Positions 43,698-52,090 of a DNA stretch of 55,686 bases are shown in pieces. The stretch covers positions 1 to 55,686 of the forward strand of contig JAJUGJ010000021.1 in assembly GCA_029268225.1 (NCBI GenBank), given 5' to 3'. The translations under genes were made by a program, and so were the position numbers. Origin of the DNA: Burkholderiales bacterium (GTDB lineage: Bacteria; Pseudomonadota; Gammaproteobacteria; Burkholderiales; Burkholderiaceae_C). The notes beneath the pieces were generated by a model. It was given only the letters and a program-made list of their open reading frames with translations. It searched no databases and was not told the DNA's origin. Positions within the stretch are counted from its first letter, which is position 1; each line of letters begins with the position of its first letter.

Positions 43698-45761
43698 ATG
43701 ACGCAAGAGCCCGCCCGCGCCCCCTTGTCCGACGATGCGCAAGCCTCAGGAGCCGGTGAGGTGCGTCCTCGCCGCACCATCCGCGAGCTGCCCGACGAAC
43801 TGATCAGTCAGATCGCTGCCGGTGAGGTGGTCGAGCGCCCGGCCTCGGTCGTGCGCGAACTGGTGGACAACGCCCTGGACGCTGGTGCCAGCCAGATCAC
43901 CGTCAAGCTGATGGCCGGCGGGATCCGCCAGATCCTCGTGGAAGACGATGGCTGCGGCATTCCGCTCGAAGAGCTGCCCCTGGCGCTGCGCCGTCATGCC
44001 ACCTCCAAGATCCGCTCGCTGGAAGACCTGGAAAGCGTTGGCACCATGGGTTTTCGGGGTGAAGCCCTGGCGGCCATTGCCTCGGTGTCGGATGCCTCGA
44101 TCTCCAGCCGCACGGGCGACGCCGCCCATGCGCACCGCCTGGATGCGCGCTCGGGCGAGTTGAGCCCGGCGGCCCGTAGCGTGGGCACCAGCGTCGAGGT
44201 GCGCGAGCTGTTTTTCAGCACGCCGGCCCGACGTAAATTTTTGAAAAGTGAAGCCACCGAGCTGGCGCACTGCCTGGAATCGGTGCGCCGCCATGCCTTG
44301 TCACGGCCTGACGTGGGCTTCAGCGTGTGGCACGAAGGCAAGCTGGTCGAGCAGTTGCGCCCCGGCAGCGCCAGCCAGCGCCTGCAAGATGTGCTGGGTG
44401 ACACCTTCATCGAGACCAGCCGCGAGGTGGACCTGCAGATCGGCCCGATGCGCGTGCACGGCCGCGCCGGCCTGCCCGATGCCGCCCGCTCGCGCGCCGA
44501 CTGGCAGTACTGCTATGTCAACGGCCGCTATGTGCGCGACAAACTGATCTCGCACGGCGTGCGCTCAGCGTACGAAGACGTGCTGCACGGCTCGCGCCAG
44601 CCCACCTACGTGCTCTTCATCGAGATCGACCCCGAGCGCGTGGACGTGAACGTGCACCCGACCAAGATCGAGGTGCGCTTCCGCGATTCGCGCTAGGTAC
44701 ACCAGGCCGTGCGCAAGGCGGTGGAAAGTGCCCTGGCCTTGTCGCGCGCCGGTCAGGCGAAAGCCGATGCCTCGCATGTGACGCCCATCGGCGCAGACGC
44801 GCCGGCCTCGACAGGCGCAACGGATGCCTCTGCCGCCAACAACTCGGCGGACGCGGTAGCCCCCGCAGTGGCCTGGCCGACGCCCACCCACCAGCAGAAC
44901 ACCCTGCCCTGGACCCGCGCGCAAGACAGCGCCCCGGAGCGCCGCTGGGCGGGCTGGCCGACCGCCGCCGAGCAGCCCTCTGCGCACACCGGCACCGGCA
45001 TCGACCCGTTCGCCAACCTGAACCTGCCTCGCGTGGTGGCGGCCAACACCGAGCTCGATGAGCCGACCGACGCGCTGCCACCTTTGAGCGTGACGCACCC
45101 GCCGGTGGCCAGCACGCCGTCCGCGTTCGCGGTGAGCCTCAGCACCACGGAAGCCGACAAACTGGACGACTCGCACGAGTGGCCTTTGGGCCGCGCCATC
45201 GCGCAGGTGGGCGGCATTTATGTGCTGGCCGAAAACGCCAAGGGCCTGATCATTGTGGACATGCACGCGGCTCACGAGCGCGTGGTCTACGAACGCCTGA
45301 AGGCGCAGATGGCGCACGAGCGGCTGGAAAGCCAGCCTCTGCTGATCCCGCTGGTGTTCGCCGCCACGCCGCAGGAAATGGCGACCGCCGAAACCCAACG
45401 TGACGCCTTGCTTTCCCTGGGGCTGGATGTGGACGCCATCGGCCCGGGCAAGCTGGCCATCCGCGCCACACCCATGGCCCTGGCGCAGGCCGATGGCATC
45501 GACATGGCACGCTCGGTCCTGGCCGAACTCGCCCAACTCGACGCCAGCAACGTGATCCAGCGTGCCCAGCATGAACTGCTGGCCACCATGGCCTGCCACG
45601 GCGCCGTGCGTGCCAACCGCAAGCTCACCCTCACCGAAATGAACGCGCTGCTGCGCGACATGGAAGCCACGGAGCGGGCCGACCAGTGCAACCACGGTCG
45701 ACCCACTTGGCGCCAGCTCACTCTGCGCGACCTTGACGCGCTTTTCCTGCGCGGCCGCTGA
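43698..45761 (+). pseudogene. mutL: DNA mismatch repair protein MutL, interrupted by an in-frame TAG
   Basis: The gene encodes 687 codons of MutL in one frame, broken by TAG at 44694-44696 (codon 333). Before it lies the complete GHKL ATPase: QIAAGEVVERPASVV, ELVDNALDAGA, DDGCGIP, GTMGFRGEAL, and the VDVNVHPTKIEVRFRDSR strand. Directly after it comes VHQAVRKAVESAL, a Pro/Ala-rich linker, and a C-terminal domain with the endonuclease-type motif DMHAAHERVVYE and CNHGRPTW. The TAG thus stands where relatives have one ordinary residue (Glu or Gln), and no base is inserted or lost. A GTG at 44709 could start a 350-residue C-terminal piece. The gene heads a run with rluF-like, bcr and miaA. Whether it is a mutation, an error or a recoded codon is open. 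Confidence 0.9.
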
Positions 45762-45781
45762 CGCTCAGGCAGGAACCGAAC

Positions 45782-47260
45782 ATGACAGAACGTAAAAAAC
45801 TGACCCTGCGCAAGCCTGCTGCAGCCGACACCCCTGCCACGGGCCCTGACTACCGCAAGCCGCCCGTGCGTGGCACCGCTCCGCGCAAGCGCATGTCGGC
45901 CGCCGAGGCCGCACAAGCCCGTGAAGAAGCCGCTGCCCGCACGCGCCGCTCGGCCCCGGCAGAGCCCTTCCAGGGCCGCGACGAACGTGGGCCGCGTGAC
46001 GATCGCCGTGCCCGCCCCCACAACCCCGAGCGCGCGCCCTATGGCGACCGCCCCCGTCAAGGCGATGCACCGCGCGGCGAATGGTCCAACCGCCCGGCCC
46101 GTGACGACCGCGGTGTGCGCGATGACCGTGCTGCGCGTGATGATCGCCACCCGCAACGTGCTGGCGAAGCCCGCCACGAGCGCCCGGGTAAGCGCCGAGA
46201 CGACCGACGCGACGACCGCTTCGAAGGTCGCCGTGACGAGCGTCGTGCGCCTTACGGCAGCGCCCCACGTCGTGACGACGGGCGCGCACCGCAGCGCTCA
46301 TCGGCCCCACGGCGCGAGGACGGTCGCCCCGACAGCCGTTACGAGCGTCGCGATGACCGCCGCGCCATGGGGCATGACGACCGCCCCCGCCGGCCGGATG
46401 CACGCCCTGGCGCCCGTCCTGACATGCGTCAGGACACGCGCCCGACTCAGCCCACGCGCGCCCCAGCGCCCGCCCCCGTTGCCGAGGTCGATCACGACGG
46501 CCGCGTCCGCCTGTCCAAGCTGATGAGCGAGCGGGGCCTGGCCTCGCGCCGCGAAGCCGACGAATGGATCGAGCACGGCTGGGTCCGCGTCAACGGCGAG
46601 GTGGTGGCCGAACTGGGCACCCGCGTCGATCCCGACGTCGAGATCACCATCGACCCGCTGGCCCGCACCCAGCAGGCCGAGCGCGTCACCATCTTGCTGC
46701 ACAAGCCCATCGGCTACGTCAGCGGCCAGGCCGAAGACGGCTACGAGCCCGCTGTCGTCCTGATCACGCCCGAGAACCGCTGGGCAGATGACCGCATGCC
46801 GATCAAGCTGACGCGTGGTCACCTCAAGCACCTGGCCCCCTGCGGCCGCCTCGACATCGACTCCACCGGCCTGCTGGTGCTCTCGCAAGATGGGCGCATC
46901 GCCAAGCACCTGATCGGTGAAGATTCGGGCGTGGAGAAGGAATACCTGGTGCGCGTGGAGTACATGCCCGCGCCCGGTGCCGAGAACGTCTCGGCCGTGG
47001 TGCCGCCCGAAGCCATCGAACGCCTGCGCTTTGGCCTGGAACTGGATGGTCGCCAACTGCGCCCTGCTCAGGTCTCCTGGCAGAACGAGCAGCAGTTGCG
47101 CTTCGTGCTGCGCGAAGGCCGCAAGCGCCAGATCCGCCGCATGTGCGAACAGGTCGGCCTGAAGGTCGTGGGCCTCAAGCGCGTGCGCATGGGCAGCGTG
47201 ACCCTGGGCAAGCTGCCCTTGGGCCAATGGCGTTTCCTGCGTCCGGATGAGCGCTTCTGA
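45782..47260 (+). CDS. 23S rRNA pseudouridine synthase, RluF-like, with long Arg/Asp-rich N-terminal extension
   Basis: A 492-residue RsuA/RluB/E/F-type synthase. Residues 1-235 are low-complexity, built from repeated RDDR/RRDD units with Pro and Gly, predicted disordered and highly charged. Then come an S4 RNA-binding domain (RLSKLMSERGLASRREADEWI) and the catalytic domain with LHKPIGYVSG, the catalytic Asp in CGRLDIDSTGLLVLSQDG, and GRKRQIRRMCEQVG. The GYVSGQ and DGYEPA details are closest to RluF-like enzymes (U2604). AGGAA precedes ATG 45782. It follows mutL by 20 bases and overlaps bcr by 14, so it is probably co-transcribed. Confidence 0.87.
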   Translation: MTERKKLTLRKPAAADTPATGPDYRKPPVRGTAPRKRMSAAEAAQAREEAAARTRRSAPAEPFQGRDERGPRDDRRARPHNPERAPYGDRPRQGDAPRGEWSNRPARDDRGVRDDRAARDDRHPQRAGEARHERPGKRRDDRRDDRFEGRRDERRAPYGSAPRRDDGRAPQRSSAPRREDGRPDSRYERRDDRRAMGHDDRPRRPDARPGARPDMRQDTRPTQPTRAPAPAPVAEVDHDGRVRLSKLMSERGLASRREADEWIEHGWVRVNGEVVAELGTRVDPDVEITIDPLARTQQAERVTILLHKPIGYVSGQAEDGYEPAVVLITPENRWADDRMPIKLTRGHLKHLAPCGRLDIDSTGLLVLSQDGRIAKHLIGEDSGVEKEYLVRVEYMPAPGAENVSAVVPPEAIERLRFGLELDGRQLRPAQVSWQNEQQLRFVLREGRKRQIRRMCEQVGLKVVGLKRVRMGSVTLGKLPLGQWRFLRPDERF

Positions 47261-48539
47261 CCGCAGCGTGGGCTCGGCGCCCACGGCGTCTGACGCCACG
47301 GCATCACCTGCCGTGCCTGCCTGGGTGGCCGTGATGGCTGTGGGCCTGTTGACGGGCTTGCAGCCGCTCAGCACAGACATGTACCTGCCGGCCCTGCCGG
47401 AGATGCAGCGCGCCTTGTCACTCACCTCGCCCCAGGTGCAGTGGACCTTGTCGGTGTTGATCATGGCGTTCGGCATTGGGCAACTGGTGTGGGGTCCGGT
47501 GGCCGACCGTGTCGGCCGTCAGCCCGTGCTGCGCTGGGGGCTCGGCCTGTACGCTCTGGCCAGTGCCGCGGCCACGGTGGCGCCCGACCTCAGCATCGTG
47601 CTGCTGGCACGCATCGCCCAAGGCGCCAGCCTCTCGGCGGCGGTGGTGTGCGGCCGCGCCATGATCCGCGACCTGTACCAACCCGAAGAAGGCGCCAAGG
47701 TGATGACCAAGGGCATGGGGCTGCTGGGCGTGCTCGCCTTGCTGGGCCCTGTCGTGGGTGCCGTGGCGGCCACCTTGGGCGGCTGGCGAGCCACCATGGC
47801 CCTGCTCTTGCTGTTCTCCAGCCTGATCCTGTTGTTCATCTGGCGCCAACTGCCCGAGACCTTGCCAGCGCACCGGCGCCAACCTGCGCAATCGTGGCTC
47901 ACACTGGTGAGCCAATGGTGGCGGATTTCCAAGCACCCCACCTTCCGCGCCCACACCCTGCTCACCTCGTCCACCTACGGCGGGCTCTATGTGTACCTGG
48001 CGCTGTCCGCCTTCGCTTTCATCGATGTGCTGCACACCAGCCGCACCACCTACGGCGTCTTCATGGCCACCTTGTCGCTGGCCTACCTGGGTGGCACCTT
48101 CGTGTGCCGACGTGCCCTGCACCGCATTGGCCTGATCCGCACCATCCGCATCGGCGGCTGGCTGTCGTTGTCGGGCGGCATCGGCATTGCCCTCGTCGCC
48201 GGGGCCCAGTTCTTCCTGGGCTGGACCGTGCATCCGGTGGCCTTGCTGCCCGGCATGTGGCTGTACGCCGTGGGCCACGGCATCCACCAGCCCTGCGGAC
48301 AAACCGGGGTGGTGGCAGCCTTCCCCAAGCAGGCCGGTGCCGCGTCGGCCCTGTCAGGTTTCATTCTGGCCAGCACGGCCTTTGTGGTGGGCGCAGGCCT
48401 GTCGTGGTGGACCTCCCTGCCCGGCTGGGCCGGCACCCTCTACCCGATGACGCTGGGCATGGGCCTGGGCGGCGTGTGCACGGCCTGGGTGGCCTTGCGC
48501 CGCGTGCAACGTGATGGCCTGCCCCGGAGAGACGCATGA
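47247..48539 (+). CDS. bcr: Bcr/CflA-family drug efflux MFS transporter
   Basis: A 430-residue twelve-TM major facilitator antiporter. Family blocks are [16 protein letters not shown] after TM1, [25 protein letters not shown] (the loop 2-3 signature), and [24 protein letters not shown] in TM4. The Bcr/CflA family exports bicyclomycin, chloramphenicol and sulfonamides, and sometimes cysteine; the real substrate here is not known. The ATG at 47247 lies inside the 3' end of the pseudouridine synthase gene, and its stop overlaps miaA (ATGA), so it is embedded in the mutL-miaA operon. Confidence 0.88.
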   Translation: MSASDRSVGSAPTASDATASPAVPAWVAVMAVGLLTGLQPLSTDMYLPALPEMQRALSLTSPQVQWTLSVLIMAFGIGQLVWGPVADRVGRQPVLRWGLGLYALASAAATVAPDLSIVLLARIAQGASLSAAVVCGRAMIRDLYQPEEGAKVMTKGMGLLGVLALLGPVVGAVAATLGGWRATMALLLLFSSLILLFIWRQLPETLPAHRRQPAQSWLTLVSQWWRISKHPTFRAHTLLTSSTYGGLYVYLALSAFAFIDVLHTSRTTYGVFMATLSLAYLGGTFVCRRALHRIGLIRTIRIGGWLSLSGGIGIALVAGAQFFLGWTVHPVALLPGMWLYAVGHGIHQPCGQTGVVAAFPKQAGAASALSGFILASTAFVVGAGLSWWTSLPGWAGTLYPMTLGMGLGGVCTAWVALRRVQRDGLPRRDA

Positions 48540-49507
48540 GCCCCGACCTGTCCCCCACCCCTCCCGCGCCTCCGACATGGATCCTGGCGGGCCCCACCGC
48601 CTGCGGCAAAACAGCAGCCGCCTTGGCGCTGGCCCGCGAAGTCGATCTGGAAATCATCAGCGTCGATTCGGCCCTGATCTACCGGGGCATGGACATCGGC
48701 ACCGCCAAGCCGACACCCGACGAGCTGGCGCAGGTGCCTCACCATCTTATCGACATCCTCGACCCCACCGAGAGTTACAGCGCCGCCCGCTTCGTGCAGG
48801 ACACCCACCGGCTGATCGATGAGATCCGCGCACGTGGACGCACGCCCCTGCTGGTCGGCGGCACCATGCTCTACATCAAGGCCCTGCTGGAAGGCCTGGA
48901 CGAACTGCCGCCCGCCGACCCGGTGATCCGCGCGCAACTCGATGCCCAGATGGCCGCGCGAGGCAGTGCCGCGCTGCACGCCGAACTGGCTCTGGTCGAC
49001 CCGATCACCGCCGCCCGTCTCGCGCCGGGCGACACGCAACGCATCCAGCGCGCGCTGGAGGTGTGGCACAGCAGCGGCCGCCCGCTGTCGGCCTTCCACA
49101 CCCGCGGCAGCGAGCAGACGCCCGTGCACGATGCGATTCTGGTTTCGCTGGAGCCCAACGACCGCGCCTGGCTGCACCAGCGCATCGCACTGCGCTTCGA
49201 GCAGATGATGGCCGCTGGCTTCATCGACGAAGTCAAGCGCCTGCGCCAGCGTCCCGATCTGCATGTGGGCCTGCCCTCGATCCGCTGCGTGGGCTACCGA
49301 CAGGTGTGGGAGGCACTGGATGCGGGCCTCGATCTCGACCGGCCCGCCGTGCTGCGCGAGGTCATGGACAAAGGCATTGCCGCCACGCGCCAACTGGCCA
49401 AGCGCCAGATCACGTGGCTGCGCAGCATGCCGCAACGGCATGTGGTGCCCTGCGATGTGGGCGACCCCTTGCCAGCCATTCGCCAAGCTCTGCACCTCAG
49501 CCGGTGA
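48536..49507 (+). CDS. miaA: tRNA dimethylallyltransferase
   Basis: A 323-residue enzyme that adds a dimethylallyl group to A37 of tRNAs reading UNN codons. The P-loop [38 protein letters not shown] with the catalytic Asp, [19 protein letters not shown], and [15 protein letters not shown] are the expected order of blocks, followed by [12 protein letters not shown]. Start is the ATG overlapping the bcr stop. mutL-miaA adjacency is widespread in proteobacteria; here two genes lie between them. Confidence 0.96.
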   Translation: MSPDLSPTPPAPPTWILAGPTACGKTAAALALAREVDLEIISVDSALIYRGMDIGTAKPTPDELAQVPHHLIDILDPTESYSAARFVQDTHRLIDEIRARGRTPLLVGGTMLYIKALLEGLDELPPADPVIRAQLDAQMAARGSAALHAELALVDPITAARLAPGDTQRIQRALEVWHSSGRPLSAFHTRGSEQTPVHDAILVSLEPNDRAWLHQRIALRFEQMMAAGFIDEVKRLRQRPDLHVGLPSIRCVGYRQVWEALDAGLDLDRPAVLREVMDKGIAATRQLAKRQITWLRSMPQRHVVPCDVGDPLPAIRQALHLSR

Positions 49508-49576
49508 GGCGCGTGGGTGAGGCTGCATCGTGCACGCAACACCTGACCTTCATGATTTCGGTCAATTCCAGTAGTT

Positions 49577-49618
49577 TTGATCTGAGTTAACTCCGTTGAC
49601 GCAAGATCGTCCTACCCT
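49577..49618 (+). promoter_or_regulatory. DNR/FNR-like box with downstream -10 for the diiron protein gene
   Basis: TTGATCTGAGTTAA (49577-49590) matches TTGAT-N4-GTCAA (Dnr type) with one mismatch and TTGAT-N4-ATCAA (Fnr type) with two. TACCCT (49613-49618) is where a -10 would be if the box were centred at -41.5, the class II activator geometry. The ATG is at 49643. The -10 is weak, and the regulator gene is not in the window. Confidence 0.4.
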
Positions 49619-49642
49619 GGCAATTCTTGATCGAGATTCAAC

Positions 49643-50416
49643 ATGCCTCACGAACTATTCCGTCACAAGGGCCACGTGTGCCTGATGTTCTCCGACCTCA
49701 GCATGGAGGGCGGTGAGGCTGTTCAAGCCAACCAGTTTCTGATCGTCAACGACGACACCGGCGCCATCATCGACCCGGGTGGCAACCTGGCCTACAGCGA
49801 GCTGTACCTGGGCATGACCAAGTACTTCCCGCCCTCGCGCCTGTCGGCCATCATCGCCTCGCACGCCGACCCGGACATCATCGCCTCGCTCGACCGCTGG
49901 ATGACGGCCACGCCCGACGCCAAACTTTACGTCTCGACCCTGTGGGAGCGCTTCGTGCCCCACTTCTGCAAGCCGGGCAAGACGCTGGGCCGTGTGGTGG
50001 GCATCCCTGATCCGGGCATGCACATCCAGATCGGCAACTGCGAGTTGATCGCCCTGCCGGCGCACTTCATGCACGCCGAAGGCAACTTCCAGTTCTACGA
50101 TCCGATCAGCAAGATCCTGTTCTCGGGTGACCTGGGCGTGAACTTCCTGGGCAAGAACAAGGCTTCAGACTACATCACCTCGCTGAGCCCCCTGCCCCAC
50201 GGCATGGAAGCCTTCCACCGCCGCTACATGGTGTCGGGCAAGATCCTGCGTTTCTGGGCTCGCATGGTGCGCCAGATGGACATCCAGATGATCGTGCCGC
50301 AGCACGGCGCCCCGATGGCTGGCCCCGCCGTCAAGGAGTTCATCGATTGGGTGGAAGGCCTGTCGTGTGGCATCGACCTGATGACCGACGCCAACTACAC
50401 CGTGCCGGGCGTCTGA
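49643..50416 (+). CDS. Oxygen-binding diiron protein, metallo-beta-lactamase fold (flavodiiron-related)
   Basis: A 257-residue protein of the ODP/FprA-like metallo-beta-lactamase family. The iron-binding pattern is SHADPDIIASLDRW (the H-x-[E/D]-x-D motif of diiron members), then LPAHFMHAEGNFQFYDP, LFSGDLGVN and VPQHGAPM giving the remaining His and Asp ligands. There is no flavodoxin domain, so it is the stand-alone form, for which relatives bind O2 or NO and act as sensors or reductases with a partner. A Dnr/Fnr-like site lies upstream, and a strong terminator follows, so it is monocistronic. Confidence 0.85.
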   Translation: MPHELFRHKGHVCLMFSDLSMEGGEAVQANQFLIVNDDTGAIIDPGGNLAYSELYLGMTKYFPPSRLSAIIASHADPDIIASLDRWMTATPDAKLYVSTLWERFVPHFCKPGKTLGRVVGIPDPGMHIQIGNCELIALPAHFMHAEGNFQFYDPISKILFSGDLGVNFLGKNKASDYITSLSPLPHGMEAFHRRYMVSGKILRFWARMVRQMDIQMIVPQHGAPMAGPAVKEFIDWVEGLSCGIDLMTDANYTVPGV

Positions 50417-50455
50417 TCCCGTCACCCGCACAGGCCACCCTGGCCGCCACAACCA

Positions 50456-50477
50456 AACGCCCCGAGGGGCGTTTTTT
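50456..50477 (+). terminator. Rho-independent terminator of the diiron protein gene
   Basis: AACGCCC (50456-50462) pairs with GGGCGTT (50467-50473) around CGAG, followed by a T run to 50477. It lies 40 bases after the stop codon. Confidence 0.92.
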
Positions 50478-50516
50478 CATGGGCGCCGCAACAAGCGGCC
50501 ACACATGGGGAGCGCC

Positions 50517-52088
50517 TCAGTGCGCCCCACCCGCGTCCGACGGTCCTGCGGTTCGAGGCCGGGGGCGGCTGGCCATCCACACCAGCGGAATCAGGCACAC
50601 GAACAGCACGGCCGAGGCCAGGAACACGTCGTTGGCCGAGCGCGTGAAGGCCTGCTGGTCAATCAGGCGCGTGATCTGCGCGGCTGCCTGCTCAAAGCTC
50701 AAGCCCTGAGCCATCAAGGTGTCAAACGCGCTCATCGCTCCCGGGTCGGTGCGCGTGATGTGCTCGGTGAGATGCGCGTGGTGCATCGTGGCGCGGTCGT
50801 CCCACAAGGTGGTCACCACCGAGGTGCCCATGGCGCCCGCCGTGATGCGCACGAAGTTGCTCAAGCCCGAGGCCGACGGGATCCGATCCGGTGACAAGCC
50901 CGACAAGGTGATGGCGCTCAAGGGGATGAAGAAGCAGGCCAGCGCCGCGCCCTGGATGATGGTCGGCACCATGATGGTGTCGAAGTCGGCCAGGGTGTTG
51001 AAGCGCGAGCGCATCCACAGCACCAATGCAAAGACCAGGAACGACACGGTCGCCATCTTGCGCGGATCGACCTTGGCCACGTTCTTGCCCACGATCGGAG
51101 ACAGCAAGATGGCCAGCAGGCCCACCGGCGCAATGGCCATGCCGGCCGCCGAGGCGGTGTAGCTCATGTACTGCTGCAGCCACAGCGGCAACAGCACCAC
51201 GTTGCCAAAGAACAGGCCATAGCCCACCGACAGCGCCAGCGCCCCCACCGCGAAGTTGCGGGTGGCAAACAGGCGCAACTCCACCACCGGGTGCTCGGCT
51301 GTCAGCTCCCAGGCCAGAAACGCCAGGAAGCTCACCAAGGCGACCAGGCCCAGGATGACGATCTGCGAGCTCTCGAACCACTCCAGCTCCTTGCCCTTGT
51401 CGAGCATGAGCTGCAACGCCCCCACCCACAGCACCAACAGCGCCAGCCCCACGGTATCGATGGGCAACTTGCGGATGGGCGTTTCGCGCTGGGCGTAGAT
51501 GCGCCACGTGACCAGGGCCGCGCCCAAGCCCACCGGCACGTTGATGTAGAAGATCCAGGGCCAGGACACGTTGTCGGTGATCCAGCCTCCTAACAAGGGC
51601 CCGGTGACGGGCGCCACCAGCGTCGTCATGGCCCATAAGGCCAGCGCCGTCCCCGCCTTGGCTGGCGGATAGCTCTGCAACAACAAGGTCTGCGACAACG
51701 GGATCATCGGCCCGGCCACCAAGCCTTGCAGCACCCGGAACGCGATCAGCCATTCCAGCGACGGCGCAAAGCCGCACAGCCACGAGGCCAGCACGAACAG
51801 CAGCACGCTGGCGGTGAACAGGCGCACCGCACCGAATCGCTGCGTGAGCCATCCGGTCAGCGGTACCGAGATGGCATTGGCCACCCCGAAGCTGGTGATG
51901 ACCCAGGTGCCCTGCGTGGGGCTCACGCCCAGGTCTCCGGCAATCGCCGGCAAGGACACGTTCGCAATCGACGAGTCCAGCACGTTCATGAACGTGGCCA
52001 GCGACAGGGCCAGGGTGCCCAGTGCCAGGGACCGGCCGGTGAGCGGTGGATGCGCCGTCGGTGGCGCGGCCGGGCTGGGCTGAGACAT
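50517..52088 (-). CDS. emrB: Multidrug efflux MFS pump EmrB (DHA2 family)
   Basis: A 523-residue fourteen-TM proton antiporter. The DHA2 pattern is clear: TFMNVLDSSIANVSLPAIAGDLG in TM1, TQGTWVITSFGVANAISVPLTGWLTQRFG, RVLQGLVAGPMIPLSQTLLLQSYP and PLLGGWITDNVSWPWIFYINVPVG. It works with the EmrA adaptor and an outer membrane channel to expel hydrophobic compounds. ATG 52088 is two bases after the emrA TGA. If emrA is truly truncated by its internal TAG, the pump would lack a complete adaptor and its own translation might drop through polarity. Confidence 0.94.
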   Translation of the reverse strand: MSQPSPAAPPTAHPPLTGRSLALGTLALSLATFMNVLDSSIANVSLPAIAGDLGVSPTQGTWVITSFGVANAISVPLTGWLTQRFGAVRLFTASVLLFVLASWLCGFAPSLEWLIAFRVLQGLVAGPMIPLSQTLLLQSYPPAKAGTALALWAMTTLVAPVTGPLLGGWITDNVSWPWIFYINVPVGLGAALVTWRIYAQRETPIRKLPIDTVGLALLVLWVGALQLMLDKGKELEWFESSQIVILGLVALVSFLAFLAWELTAEHPVVELRLFATRNFAVGALALSVGYGLFFGNVVLLPLWLQQYMSYTASAAGMAIAPVGLLAILLSPIVGKNVAKVDPRKMATVSFLVFALVLWMRSRFNTLADFDTIMVPTIIQGAALACFFIPLSAITLSGLSPDRIPSASGLSNFVRITAGAMGTSVVTTLWDDRATMHHAHLTEHITRTDPGAMSAFDTLMAQGLSFEQAAAQITRLIDQQAFTRSANDVFLASAVLFVCLIPLVWMASRPRPRTAGPSDAGGAH

Positions 52089-52090
52089 GC

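Noticed and set aside
43698..45761. A frameshift explanation for the mutL break
   Set aside because: The frame is the same on both sides of the TAG and family residues continue without gap, so only a substitution fits.
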